Shown: positions 34,959-46,240 of the stretch, one piece after another | Layout: each line of letters opens with the position of its first letter | Position numbering within the stretch: the stretch's first letter is position 1 | Source of the DNA: Poa pratensis | Lineage: Eukaryota > Streptophyta > Magnoliopsida > Poales > Poaceae | Length of the DNA: 64,000 nucleotides | Reading direction: 5' to 3' | Assembly (NCBI GenBank): GCA_947311845.1 | Contig: CAMZMU010000089.1 | Location: 20,737,968 to 20,801,967, forward strand | Notes under the pieces: model-generated | Database searches by the model: none | Told to the model about the DNA's origin: nothing | What the model saw: the letters and a program-made list of their open reading frames with translations, nothing else | Made by a program: the position numbers and the translations under genes

Positions 34959-35245
34959 TGTAACACCCCTTGCCACCGGTGATGATCGGGGCGTGAGCTC
35001 GATACACGACTGGATAAAATGGTGGCTTGTGGTAGCCGCCAGACCTGAGGAAGACGGGACTGAGAGGAGACGAACGGGGCAGAGAGAAGAGAGCTTCAGA
35101 CTTCAATCCATTTCTGTTCGATGCCTTCTCCTATGACCTCTCCTGTCCTTTATCTTTCCTGCCCCGAGCGTTGACCAGCTGGGCCAGGCCCATGTACAGC
35201 CACCGATAGCACAAACCCAATCCAGTGTGTATGCAGGGTGTTACA
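34959..35245 (-). repeat. 3' LTR of the 3.4 kb element
   Basis: 287 bp, TGTAACACCC to GGTGTTACA; the pair of 38080-38367. Confidence 0.92.
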
Positions 35246-35480
35246 CTACCGCCCGGCAAAATATTGCTTGTCCCCAAGCAATGACTCGCCCATGTCGCAG
35301 TCTCAACACAATGTTTCCGCAATGTAAACTTCGCAAGAAAGAAGCACCATCCCTTCCGCCAGTTGCTGTAACCTCTAGTGATATTGCATAAACTGACAAG
35401 TGTACGCCAGGATCCCAAATCATGTGCTGAAGTTTGTTTCCCGACGTGGCCACTGAGCAAAAATTATGAATTCCAAAATT

Positions 35481-36962
35481 TTAAGACCGCGTGCCCAACT
35501 TGATTCTATATCCAGCACCCTCTGATGCAATTCTTTTGAAAGCATCTCTTCTTATCACTGCTCTAACTGTAGCTCCATGGTGCCTAGAACAAAAGTAACT
35601 CCTACGACTGAATGAGCATGTACAGCTAGCAAAAGCAAGGAAGTGAAATGAGTACTGAAACAACCCATAATTTGCTGATCGAATCAACTCAGCTTGATGG
35701 TAACCACTGAGGTTTTCAGAGGGTTGGGCAGTGCTAACGTGTAGAGAACTTCCAAAACAAGAAGCTCTGCAACTAGTTTCATTTGCGCCATGTGCAATAA
35801 GCTTTGTTACTCCGCCAGAAATAACTGAGCAGATGCCAGGATCCATAGGCCAGTACCTTTGCATAGCAGCCTTCACTTCCAGTGCAAAAAGAGTAGCAGT
35901 AATAGGCTTGTCGACCAAACTGAAATGATCTTGGAATGTACAAGCTGATTGATATGTCAACAGCAACTCCATCCGGCACAAATAATCAACATATTTTGTA
36001 ACTTCAACCATATGATTACTTGTGCGCTCCCACAGATCAGAGATCAAGCATCGAAGCATCACATAGACATGGAGCTGAACTGCACATTGGGAATTCACAC
36101 AAAAACTTGGTTGGTTGTCTCCTCTTGACTGAATAACTCCCATGCATGCCGATACTTCATAGGATTGTATACTGTTGCCAACATACAACTTTTGTATCAT
36201 GTCCATAAAGCTTACTGATAATCCGAGTAACTTCCGTATCAGGCAGGATGCATCTTTGAGAGTGAGGGTAAGCAAGATAAGCATCGCAGCTTTGGCAACA
36301 TTCAACACGCACTTGCAGAAAGCCAGCTGCTCAAATGGACATTTTTGAAACTTTGCAAGAATAATGTGCAGTGAATAAATATTTACCTCCATGCTGAATG
36401 TCACAGACAAGAGAGCACTATTAACAGTCACCGAAAAATCCCAAACCTTGATAAAAAAATAGTTGAGCATTCTTGTTTCAGTTACAAAAGCAAGAACTAA
36501 ACCACCTGGACTGAAGCCTCCACGCCTCCATGATGGCATTATTTCCAACTGCGGACGCTCATAGTATCCAGGGCTGAAACCACTTCTCCTCCAAGATGGC
36601 ACCTTAATCAAGAAACGATAAGTGGCCAATTGCATTGATTTGGCATCCTTCCTTGATCTGCTAATAACACAAAAGGTGCGCTGACTGACACATGTTTCAG
36701 CATGGGGTTGCAAACCAAATAAGCTCTTTATGCCCGCCCTTTGTTGTCCTGGATCCCATGGTAAAAGAAGTGTATCATTGGTGCCATGTTGTTGCATCTC
36801 ACGTGAGAGCAGCTGCTGTAGCGTACACCCATTTGATGGTACACCTACCCCATGATCGAGAACTTTGTCCATACCAACATTTGGTGGTGCATCAGACACT
36901 TCTATTGGGTCAACCATGCCTGGTTCCAGAAAAATGGAGCAATCTCCAACATAAGTGAGCAT
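35481..36962 (-). CDS. Second long frame of the LTR element, unknown function
   Basis: 493 codons starting MLTYVGDCSIFLEPGM, overlapping the end of the gag-like frame in another frame. It contains a short internal repeat (PSWRRSGFSPG and PSWRRGGFSPG) but no pol motif I recognise. It may be a leftover of a longer polyprotein or a captured sequence. Its length without stops argues that it is young or selected. Confidence 0.4.
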   Translation of the reverse strand: MLTYVGDCSIFLEPGMVDPIEVSDAPPNVGMDKVLDHGVGVPSNGCTLQQLLSREMQQHGTNDTLLLPWDPGQQRAGIKSLFGLQPHAETCVSQRTFCVISRSRKDAKSMQLATYRFLIKVPSWRRSGFSPGYYERPQLEIMPSWRRGGFSPGGLVLAFVTETRMLNYFFIKVWDFSVTVNSALLSVTFSMEVNIYSLHIILAKFQKCPFEQLAFCKCVLNVAKAAMLILLTLTLKDASCLIRKLLGLSVSFMDMIQKLYVGNSIQSYEVSACMGVIQSRGDNQPSFCVNSQCAVQLHVYVMLRCLISDLWERTSNHMVEVTKYVDYLCRMELLLTYQSACTFQDHFSLVDKPITATLFALEVKAAMQRYWPMDPGICSVISGGVTKLIAHGANETSCRASCFGSSLHVSTAQPSENLSGYHQAELIRSANYGLFQYSFHFLAFASCTCSFSRRSYFCSRHHGATVRAVIRRDAFKRIASEGAGYRIKLGTRS

Positions 36963-37927
36963 GGTGTTGGCAAGCTCTTCATTCTCAAATCATGACCAAT
37001 CGCCAGAAAAAGTGACGAGCCTCCAATGCAAGTGAACACATCGTCAACAACCTCTATCAAAGTTGTTTCCGAGATTACAGCCTCTGCAGGTTCCACCCAA
37101 AGCTCAAGAAACAGAGATACACCACTAATATGCGTCAACACCTCTTCAGAAGAATCTGCAATTGGCTCTGCCATCTTCAAGTTTGTCTTCATCTTCCTTT
37201 CCTCATACTCACTGTCCAGCGCCAACTTCAATTGCTCACACTGCAATTTGATGCACTCTAGAAGTTGGGTAAGCATCGGCTCCTTCGGCTTGACAGCTGT
37301 GGGCAACACCTCCTTGGGACTCATAGGCAAACATCTAACAGGTATTTCGGGTGAGATGTCCCCGCTTGCATGAACAACACCACTCACATGAGAAACGCCC
37401 AGTATTATTGTCGATGGTGGAAGATCCGAGACACCAAAGTGTGATTCAACGTTGTCCATGAACTCGGTCCAGTCACCAACAACTTGACGCAACCTGTATG
37501 CCTCGTACCAAACTTTGGCCTTGCCGTCCATGTGCATCGTGGCAGCCACAACCCACATACACTTATGGATATTGAAGCGATTGAAGTACTCAAGACACTG
37601 AGATCTCCAGAGGTGAGGATCTGTGCCATCAAAGCATGGAAATGAGGTGTTGTGCAGCGGCTCAGTGTTGACAATGCAAGTACCTGTAGTAGAACCTTCT
37701 TGCGGGCTGGTGGGGACATATGTCGAACAGGTTGCAGGCGTGGCAGTGGGGAATCCTGCATCTACAGCAAGGAGGTCCGTTACTGACGGCGAGCATCTGG
37801 TGTTCGTCGCAGAAGTGATGCATGCGCTCGGATGGATTGCACCGGCAGTCGTGGCACCGTCCACCCACTTGTGCGCCCTGGTCGGCTGCCCCCATGGAGT
37901 GCACGTCATAGAATCTTCAGCCCGCAT
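36902..37927 (-). CDS. Gag-like protein of the LTR element
   Basis: The frame is open from inside the LTR (38128); the first good Met in the interior is at 37927 (MRAEDSMTCTPWG). The central part FPCFDGTDPHLWRSQCLEYF...KAKVWYEAYRL...WTEFMDNVESHFG matches the capsid-like gag domain of plant Ty3/gypsy elements (F-x-G-x2-P-x2-W...W...F...F). There is no zinc knuckle. A Cys-rich segment with KLQCEQLKLALDSEYEERK follows, probably a coiled coil. It overlaps the next frame by 61 bp. Confidence 0.75.
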   Translation of the reverse strand: MRAEDSMTCTPWGQPTRAHKWVDGATTAGAIHPSACITSATNTRCSPSVTDLLAVDAGFPTATPATCSTYVPTSPQEGSTTGTCIVNTEPLHNTSFPCFDGTDPHLWRSQCLEYFNRFNIHKCMWVVAATMHMDGKAKVWYEAYRLRQVVGDWTEFMDNVESHFGVSDLPPSTIILGVSHVSGVVHASGDISPEIPVRCLPMSPKEVLPTAVKPKEPMLTQLLECIKLQCEQLKLALDSEYEERKMKTNLKMAEPIADSSEEVLTHISGVSLFLELWVEPAEAVISETTLIEVVDDVFTCIGGSSLFLAIGHDLRMKSLPTPCSLMLEIAPFFWNQAWLTQ

Positions 37928-38079
37928 GATTTGGGGATGTTGGTGGTGAAATCGCTGGGATGAATCGGAGGAAGATGGTGGAGAATTTGTGTAGATCAAC
38001 CGAATCAAGGGGGGAAATTTTGTGGAATTTTTTTTTGGGGGGAAATTTTCGGTGGAGGATTTGCTAGCTCTGATACCAC

Positions 38080-38367
38080 TGTAACACCCCTTGCCACCGG
38101 TGATGATCGGGGCGTGAGCTTGATACACGACTGGATAAAATGGTCTCTTGTGGTAGCCGCCGGACCTGAGGAAGACGGGACTGAGAGGAGACGAACGGGG
38201 GCAGAGAGAAGAGAGCTTCAGACTTCAATCCATTTCTGTTCGATGCCTTCTCCTATGACTTCTCCTGTCCTTTATCTTTCCTGCCCCGAGCGTTGACCAG
38301 CTGGGGCAGGCCCATGTACAGCCACCGATAGCACAAGCCCAATCCAGTGTGTATGCAGGGTGTTACA
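38080..38367 (-). repeat. 5' LTR of the 3.4 kb element
   Basis: 288 bp, nearly identical to the other LTR. The PBS for initiator-Met tRNA adjoins its inner edge. Confidence 0.92.
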
Positions 38368-38372
38368 TGCTC

Positions 38373-39084
38373 GCGGCCGTCACAGCGCGAGCGATGAGCA
38401 AGGAGGGAGGCGTCATGTGCGTGTGATCTCTCGCGTACGTGCTCGTGAGTGTGTGTGGTGGCCGTGGTGTTGTGTGGCCAGGACTCAGGAGAGATGAGGG
38501 AAGGACCCAATTGCAAAAAGAAATAAAGGGGCAGGGGTGTAGGTTGAAAACTAGCAGGGGGAGGCTAGGGTTTTTGTCCGGTTGGGCCTTGGGCTCCTCC
38601 TAGCCTGGCCGGCTGGGCTGCTCTCTCTATCACTCTATAACCTTTTTTTTATTTTTATTTTGCAATACTTTGACAAATAATAAAATTGTTGCCGTAAAAA
38701 ATAAAAATAACAGATTAGTTTTTTTGAGATAAAAATAATAGTTTTGTTGGGAATCTTTTTTGATATTGTCGCACTGGTCTTCACGTCGGAGCTACCATGG
38801 AGTTCTTTTATCAGTCGGCGCACTGGACTATTTTTTTGCGATGACCCCAACAGATATTCCCAACAATTTATTTAAGAACATCAAAGAATAATCTGACCGC
38901 ATTATTTCTGAATATTTATTTCACCCTTCAAGCACGACATTGTTAAGAAGTAGGACTATATTCATTATTGAGCAGTCAGAGATACGGTCAAATTCATTGA
39001 CAAACTAAGGAATCAGGCACCATGCTGCAAGCGTGAGGTAGAAAGGAGCTAGACTAGAGGTCCAGACCAAGTCAATCTACTACG
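38373..39084. other. Intergenic, flank of the LTR element
   Basis: The first ~270 bp continue the GC-rich target DNA seen left of 34954. AT-rich thereafter. No gene recognised. Confidence 0.45.
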
Positions 39085-39155
39085 TACTCTCTCCGTTCCA
39101 ATTTACATCCACATGTGGTGGATAGCAAGTCAATTAAATTGGAATGGAGGGAGTA
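39085..39155. mobile_element. Short Stowaway MITE
   Basis: TA-CTCTCTCCGTTCCAATTTA at the left and AAATTGGAATGGAGGGAG-TA at the right, 71 bp including the TA duplications. Probably an internally deleted copy. Confidence 0.78.
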
Positions 39156-39190
39156 ATAACCAATCACCAATTCAGTCAATGTCACACCCA

Positions 39191-39886
39191 AGTGGAACAA
39201 CTTGGACGCGCGCTTGGTCGTTCCCCTCCCCCCCGCTACAGTAGGGAGAGGCGTATTTCTGAACCCTTCCCGGAGATCCACCTCGCTCGCCGTTGGGTCG
39301 TCGATTCCCTGCCCTCCATCTGCCGCTCCGGCGGTGGGAGGGTGGGGGATCGTCGATCCACGGCTTGTACATAGTGTAGGATGCTCTAGGTGGCCTGCCG
39401 GCGGCGCGGAGGAGGAGGTGGTGTGGTCGGCGCGGCTTTTTGTGGTGGAGTCTCCCCTCTCCGGCAGCGGCGCTCTCTGGAGCTCCGTCGTCGAGATTCC
39501 ACCGCCCCCGAGCTCAGAGATCTCCGGATCTGCTGAGTTCTTCAAGCCCTCACCGGCGTCGGCGTGGCGGTCGAGCCGGATCCAGTCGAATAAGAGGAAG
39601 ATGGTGCTGTTTCAGCTTCGCGATGAAGATGGTGGACTGAGGTGTAGGTTCTCAGGAGCCGGCGACCGGCGACTTCCCGTCCGTGGAGGGGCTGTGCCTG
39701 ATCCAAGCCATCAAGGGGTGCAGCGGCGGCGGCGCGCCACCGGCGGCATCGAGGTCATCGTCATCGACATCGGAGTCCATGGGTCTTTTTTGTATTTTCC
39801 TTTGTTTCTGGACTTTTCTGTAAGTTCGAGGCTGTAATATCACTTTCTTTTCCCGCAAAAAAAAAAAAAAGTGGAACAACTTGGAC
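39191..39886 (+). mobile_element. 663-bp GC-rich poly(A) retroposon with ~16-bp target duplications
   Basis: GTGGAACAACTTGGAC occurs at 39192-39207 and 39871-39886. The insert (39208-39870) ends in 14 A residues. Its 5' part is GC-rich and its last ~100 bp T-rich (TTTTGTATTTTCCTTTG), the same layout as the insertion at 7551-9126, though I see no sequence match. A 211-codon frame starts in the target duplication and runs through most of the insert; it has no recognised domain. Confidence 0.82.
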
Positions 39887-40750
39887 ACGAGCAGCTTCTT
39901 GTGGTAAGTGCAGCACGGATGGAAAATTTCAATTACTATTTTTACAAGTGTGAAGACTGAAGAAAATACAGGGCACGAGCTTTTATGGAGCAGATATGCT
40001 CCAACACATATCTGAATATACGGGGCAGGTGGAAACAAAATAACATTCAGCATTGCATAATATTTTCCTAGATGAGTAAACCAACCGGTGGAACAGTAAG
40101 TCTAATAATGATTCGATCACAAACAGGATCACCTACCTCTTTACATTGATTGAAAGATTGGAAAACCAGATCAGAGACGTAGCAGCCGTACGGACACACA
40201 GAAGCAGCCGTATGGACGAACAGAAAAACAAGCAATTTCAAAAAACGGAGACAAAGTGTTCCATGTCCGCTCTGTCATTGTCTCCTGAATTCAGAGCATT
40301 TACCAAGTTGAGGGAGTCCGATTCGATGATCATCCTGATAAATCCTTTCATTCATCCTCAATCTACAGAAAAATAAGATGAGCAGCAAACTTTGTAAATT
40401 TATTATTATTATTTTACACGCGACCCTCCACAAGGGACCGAATTTCATTACCACGGGATAACGAAATACAAGGGTTTCCAGCATCCAAGTGCAACAACAC
40501 CAACCAGCTAGATCAACGAGCTAAGCAACAAACCAGCAAAGACTACCACCACTGGGAGTTAACTACCAAACATCTAACAAAAGCAGAATGAAAGCTACAC
40601 CAGGCACAGAGGGCCAAGAGAGCAAACTTCAGGCGAAAACATCCAAACTTTTTGTTTACAGCCATCACATAGCAAGAGCAAAAGCATTCAGAAATTTGAT
40701 CTCTTCCACCTCAGGAAGATAGGGGCACCGTCTTCGGGTTTTAAAGTAAA
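39887..40750. other. Intergenic
   Basis: No gene recognised. 40395-40560 reads on the minus strand like the 3' end of a retroposon (A/T-rich end near 40400, then GGTAATGAAATTCGGTCCC), but without a target duplication. Confidence 0.4.
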
Positions 40751-40780
40751 CTAGTAATCGTGCACGTGCAATGCACGTGT
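40751..40780 (-). mobile_element. 3' terminus of a third Helitron
   Basis: Read on the minus strand: hairpin CACGTGCATTGCACGTG (40779-40763), an 8-nt spacer, CTAG (40754-40751), then T. The hairpin-spacer-CTAG-T layout equals that of Helitrons 1 and 2. The body would lie to the right, in the AT-rich DNA up to perhaps 42 kb; I could not find its 5' TC end. Confidence 0.6.
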
Positions 40781-42775
40781 AAACTAATATAAATGAATCA
40801 TCATAACATATTACAAACACGCGGAGTATTAATCTAAATCAATAACCTACGACACTAAAGGTTATAGACCATCCTTCGGACTATGGCGCAAAAGAGAGGC
40901 ATGTCGAGTAGATCAATCTGAATGAGGTAGAACTGATGAAGGAGTGCATTTAATGTTGATTTGCACAACAATGGATATGTGAGAATCCCTTCTTCTGCAC
41001 TAAATCTGCACTAAAAGGAAACAAATACATTACCACAAAATCTGATTGATAACGCACCAAAGAAACTTCAAAAAGTAACCATGAAGATCCATTCCTCTCT
41101 AGTCAAAGGAAAATATCGTTAATCATGAATGTTGATTGATTATCCACAACAAAATGTAATGCGGAATACCTACCTCTGTAGTAAAGGAGAAATATCATCG
41201 CCATAGCTTCCATCGCACATTTTCTCCTCGTTGAAAAATAGTTTTTTCCAAATATATACCACAGACAATATTTACCTATAGTAAAATATGCATTACATAA
41301 ATTTCAGTTGTGATAAATTAACACACTAATTTAAAATCCCAAAATAATCTCCGGGATGTGTGAACTTTCTCCGCAACACTAATAGAAAGTATGTGATTGA
41401 ACTATTTATTTATACAAACGTTAACAAGCCAATCAATTAGAATCCCGCACATCCCTTTGTAATGTCCTTTTGCAAAGTCTACAAGGAATAACATCAGCAT
41501 ATAAGATGGAGGCTGAAATCCACAAAACATAATACTAATAGCATAGTACAGATATAAAGTATAAACATAAAAGAACTTCCTAGCTTTATAAGACACGTTA
41601 AATATGGCGGGCAGGGAGTGGGTGGTCATAATTCTGTCGAAACAGCACAAGTTCTCCCTTTGACCAAAGAATATCAACATCCTCTGAGACCATTAATTGT
41701 GTATATCTCCACATCGCAGGAAGCATACATTTGTGGATTTCCATTATCTTTGTCACATTTATTTATGATATTTAAACCAGCATAGTTCCCTGGAACAAAA
41801 ATACAGGTTTTTTTTTTACATTATTTGGCACAAAACATAATAGATAAAGAATATCTACAAGTTTTTTGCGGAAATGAGAAGTGCATTGAAACATTTACAA
41901 TGCACCCAGAACATGACCAAAGCCATCCAGCTCCGAGGCGTCACATTACAAGCTAAGAGAAGACTTTTTCTGGACTTATAACATATGTTTAGGTCCAGAT
42001 GATAACGGTAGAAAAAAAAGGACTTAACTAACCATTCTTTGAGTCCACAGTTTCAGGTTTGTCCCTTATGTTTCGTACCTGCAGCTTAGTCACAGCATTG
42101 CAATTTTTATATGAGTTTGCATCTGTACTACCAGACCATAAGTGCATCAATAAGATTAGTCCCATACCCAGGTGAATCAACAATTTTAATCCTACAAAGC
42201 CGGAGCTGATTGAATTAACTTGATGGACCTGCACCACCTCCCGCGTCTTCACCGTGAGCATGCTCGAGGTCGCCCTGATCGCCGTGGAAATGCTAGACGA
42301 CGGCTTGCTCACAGCTGCCACGTCCTGGGTCACCGCGGCGGGAGCCTATGCCACTTCCAGTCAGGCCTAACCTCTACCGACCACGTCCATCAACACCACG
42401 ACTGGAGATATCGATCCTACCATGGCCACGACCAGCATTGCACGCACCCAGCATGCCCTCGACCGGCAAGGCCAATGCGCGCCAGCAGCCGCCGATCCGG
42501 TCGATCGCAAGAGCCGCTTGTTGACGTCCTCGCCGTCGACCACAATTTTTCTACAGCCTTAGAAAGTAAGAAACAATTTATTCATCCTTTTCTATTTGTT
42601 GTTTTCTCTACATTGTATATACTGTCTTTCCTTTACATTGTGAACTCGACTGGAATGATCCATGAGGGGATGCCGTCACACACCAGTTATCTGAAAACGC
42701 CTATGATATAATCTGCCAAGGCTAATATCAGACAATTTATGAATGTACAAACCAGAAAAACTGATAATCTATGAA
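40781..42775. other. AT-rich DNA, possible body of Helitron 3
   Basis: Mostly without features. At 42200-42340 a GC-rich island reads on the minus strand VAAVSKPSSSISTAIRATSS then MLTVKTREVVQVHQ, protein-like but not recognised; it could be a captured exon. No complete gene. Confidence 0.35.
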
Positions 42776-42932
42776 ATCACAGTTGAGTAAATGGCACTGG
42801 CGGTCACACAACTCGTCCGCTATGTGCACTTAAGTCACACAACTGGAGAACGTGATTTTTTGGTCACACAACTGGACTTTTGGTGCAGACAGGTCACAAA
42901 CCCCACATGTCAGTCCGTTTTCCGTTGCAGGA

Positions 42933-45214
42933 GTGCTGACCAGTGGCGGACCTACAGGGTATGCCGGGTGCGGCCGAACGTGCTTAACATATGTATTCTT
43001 GATTTAATCACAACTTGCATGGCCGTTTAATCACGGCGAGGGTGAGCTAACTCATGCAGCCTGCGCCCATACATGTTTCGTTCAGGGACATGGTCTGGTT
43101 AGCTTTGTCTGTTAGTTAATTACTAGGTAAATTAGCGCGGCGATGCCGCGCATGTGTATGTAAAATTCATATTTGAAAATGCGGGCATTTTTTTGAATAT
43201 TTGGAAATTAATGAAATTGAAGGAAAGTTTGCGGCTAAAAGATTGTCTATATTTGGGAAATTGTTTAAATAGGGAAGTTATATAGATTTGAATTGTTTTT
43301 ACGTTTGTAAAATGGCTAGATTTGGAGGGCATTTAAATTTGTACAGTATGCAAATTTGGACGTCGCGGATGTGTGGTTTAGTTCAAATTTGAGAATGTAC
43401 ATATTAAACAATCGTGTCGGGTTGAAATTTGTTGAAATTCAAAAAAGGCTACGGTCTAAAATCGTTTAGATTTGGATTTTTTTTTTACTTTGTAGACGGT
43501 GAGATTTAAAAGGCCTTTAAATTTTGAAAATATGTAAGTTTTAAATTCTATCATATATCATAAGTAGTGAGAGGTTTTTTTGCGATATTTTTGATATACA
43601 ACATTATTTGTTTTCTGAAATTTGTTTAATTTTTTGAAAGGCCTTTAATTTTTGGAAATATGTAAGTTTGAAATTCTATTATATACCATAAGTAGTGAGC
43701 GTTTTTTTTTTTTGCGATATACAACATTGTTTGTTTTCTGAAATTTGTGTAAATTAGTAGGGTCCACATGTAAGTAATTTTTTATTTTTTTCGTTTTTTT
43801 TTGGGAAAAAGAAAACTGACAGTGATGGCCCACGATGACGTCAGCAGTGGACAGGGCTGGCGCTGCCGCAGCGGCGTGGTGCATGGCGAGGCGGCGGCAC
43901 CGCGAGATGGGGTGCCTGGGTGGGCTCGCCGGAGGCGCCTGGGCACGGGGTTGCCAGAAGAGGCCGCGTCGCCACGCTTTGGTCACCGGAGCAGCGCCGG
44001 CGAGGGCCAAACGCGGCGGCGGGGCAGCGCGCACGGCGGGGATGATTCCGGCGCCTGTACGGCGTCGCAGCAGCCAATCGTCGGCGAGGAGAGGGAGAAG
44101 GCGACGCCAGAGTTCGTGCTACGCTTCAATCTGAACGGGGCGCAGCGGAACGACGTGGTGGCGCGCCGGCGTGGTGACGTTTTTGCAAAGAAGGTCCTGA
44201 GTTTTCTGCGATTTGCAAATGGGTCCCTCTCCTCGGAAAAGGGAGGGTTGCGATGCATTTCTGGAGCTGCGTGTCTTTTTTTGCAAAATTGTTACGGGGA
44301 TCGTACGGGAACCGTCGGATTGGAAATCGATGGCGCGGAGAGGGTCGCGAACTGTAGCGGGGCACAGTAACTCGCGTACTGTTCCAACTACAGTGCCGGG
44401 ACGCGTTGGCTATATTTCATTTCATGTATACAATTTTTAGGAAAAGCGAAGTTTTTTTCGTTGAAAAAAAAATGTACTGTAGCGGGTACTGTTACCCTGC
44501 AGCGGGAACAGTACCGCTGCGGTGGAGCGATCTGAGCCCAATTTTTAGGAAAAGCGAAGTTTTTCTTTGCAAAAAAAAAAAACAAACGTACTGTAGCGGG
44601 TACTGTTACCCTGTAGCGGGGAACAGTACCGCTGTGGTGGCGCGCTGCGGAGGGCTAAAATCGTGCGGCCTTAATATATAGTATAGATTACGGCATGGGC
44701 GTTGGCCACTAATCATTAATTAGGCCTTAAAAATGTTATGATCACTATTCAAAGAAATATATACCTATTGGCAAGTTGGGACAATTCTACACTCGCTTTA
44801 GTATCTTATGGGCTAGCTGCGTGACATCATCTGATAATTAGTCAACTAATAATTAATCATCGATAATAAGTATACGATGAACTTTCATATGCCCCGTATA
44901 TTTCTGTTACATATTTTGTTACTTATTTAATAAAATGTGACCGTATTTTATAGTTTTATCAGAACATCGCCGATAATTATCTCCCGGTCGAATATTTTGG
45001 AATTTAGGGCTGCCGCCGACGGCGGTAATTTACTTCAAAATTAGAATGGACCCATTGACCGCGCATGTGTCAAAATTTTACCTTTTATTATTAGAAAAAC
45101 TCCTTTTATTTTTTTCATATTATATAATTGCCGACAAATTCAATATCAAAATGCATGTAAATATTTTGGTGGCATACCCTTTACTAAAATCCTGGGTCCG
45201 CCACTGGTGCTGAC
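42933..45214. mobile_element. hAT-like element nested in the MULE
   Basis: GTGCTGAC is duplicated at 42933-42940 and 45207-45214 (8 bp). The element (42941-45206) starts CAGTGGCGGACC and ends GGTCCGCCACTG. It belongs with the MITE at 22008-22163 by its ends. Without the Helitron inside it would be about 700 bp, with no transposase. Confidence 0.85.
43123..44687 (-). mobile_element. Non-autonomous Helitron 2
   Basis: On the minus strand it starts TCTATACTATATATTAAGGC after an A, and ends with a 7-bp-stem hairpin GCGCGGCATCGCCGCGC (43151-43135), an 8-nt spacer and CTAG (43126-43123), followed by T. This is a textbook Helitron inserted between A and T. The 5' half is GC-rich and gene-like (43800-44400), the 3' half AT-rich. 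A motif near CCCATTTGCAAATCGCAGAA resembles a segment in Helitron 1, so the two may be related. Confidence 0.9.
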
Positions 45215-45514
45215 GTGGACATGTAATTTTACAGAAAACCCCCTGTATTTTTGGACATTTCGCAAAAAACCCAAATTTGGGTCCAATTACAGGGGAGTTT
45301 TGCGAAATGTCGAAAAATACAAGGGGTTTTCTGCAAATTACGTGTCCATGTCAGCACTCCTGCAACGGAAAACGGACTGACATGTGGGGTTTGTGACCTG
45401 CGTGCACCAAAAGTCTAGTTGTGTGACCAAAAAATCACGTTCTCCAGTTGTGTGAGTTAAGTGCACATAGCGGACGAGTTGTGTGACCGCCAGTGCCATT
45501 TACTCATCATAGTT

Positions 45515-45939
45515 GGAGGCAGAGCAATAAATCACCTCATCCTTAGAGGAGTCCCTCTCTCCTCTGCCGCTGTATCCTTCTCCTCCAGGGGCGTGCATAG
45601 CTGCCAAGTCCACCATGGAGTAGCTAGGCAAACAAACAATCGCCTTGACAGAAACTATATATGATTCATCTTACCCAGAACAGAAAAGAGAGCTTGCGTA
45701 CACACATATCGAGATGCCTACATGGGTACTACTCATGCTCTTGCGTACGCCCACAGCTTGCACAGCTCCTATATCCTCGACCGGAAGCACCGACCACAAA
45801 TACCTCTAGGGAATCATCTTCCTGTCCAAAAGTTGATGATGAAGAAATTAAGAGACCCAAATTTTAAACAATGTTGAAGCGGTCTTATCATCTATAATCA
45901 GGAAAATTCATACCCGTGCGGGGCGGCCCTGTGTATCCG
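45515..45939. other. Intergenic
   Basis: No gene recognised; short open frames only. Confidence 0.45.
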
Positions 45940-46240
45940 ACTCGGGCAGGCGGGGATGGAGGCTGGCCAGTGGCCGGCGTCGGGCGGGCGCGTCTTGGCT
46001 GCGCCAGCAGTGCGTCTCCGACCGGCCGCTGGCGGGGATGAAGGATGGCCGGCGTCGGACGTGCGCGTCTTGGCTGCGCCGGCTGATTGTCTCCGGCCGG
46101 CGGGGATATCATGGAGGGTGGCCGGCGTCGGACGTGCGCGTCTTGGCTGAGCCGGCTGTGCGTCTCCGGCAAGCGGCTGGCCGCGGCATCCGACGTGCGT
46201 GTCTTGGCTGCACCGGCCGTGCAGCTCCGGCCGGCGGTGT
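45940..46240. repeat. GC-rich minisatellite, about four units of 61-75 bp
   Basis: The anchor GTCTTGGCTG recurs at about 45992, 46067, 46140 and 46201, each preceded by GGCCGGCGTCGG-like sequence or a variant. It has no gene-like features beyond the repeat-driven open frames. Confidence 0.75.

Larger units (their letters stand above)
34954..38372 (-). mobile_element. Intact non-autonomous LTR retrotransposon, 3.4 kb
   Basis: TGCTC is duplicated at 34954-34958 and 38368-38372. Between them lie two LTRs of about 287 bp (TGTAACACCC...GGGTGTTACA) and a 2.8 kb interior. A PBS complementary to initiator-Met tRNA (minus strand TGGTATCAGAGC, 38067-38078) sits next to the right LTR, and a purine-rich tract (GCCGGGCGGTAG on the minus strand) next to the left LTR, which sets the orientation as minus. 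By eye the LTRs differ at about seven positions plus one indel, so insertion is fairly recent. No protease, RT, RNase H or integrase is visible. Confidence 0.93.
42776..45514. mobile_element. Mutator-like foldback element carrying nested insertions
   Basis: 9-bp flanks ATCACAGTT (42776-42784) and ATCATAGTT (45506-45514) differ at one base. The element opens GAGTAAATGGCACTGGCGGT and its right end is the reverse complement, pairing over ~155 bp (to 42940). The right part (45215-45505) is itself a near-perfect palindrome around CCAAATTTGGG near 45271. Without its insert it would be a ~450-bp foldback MITE. Confidence 0.87.
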
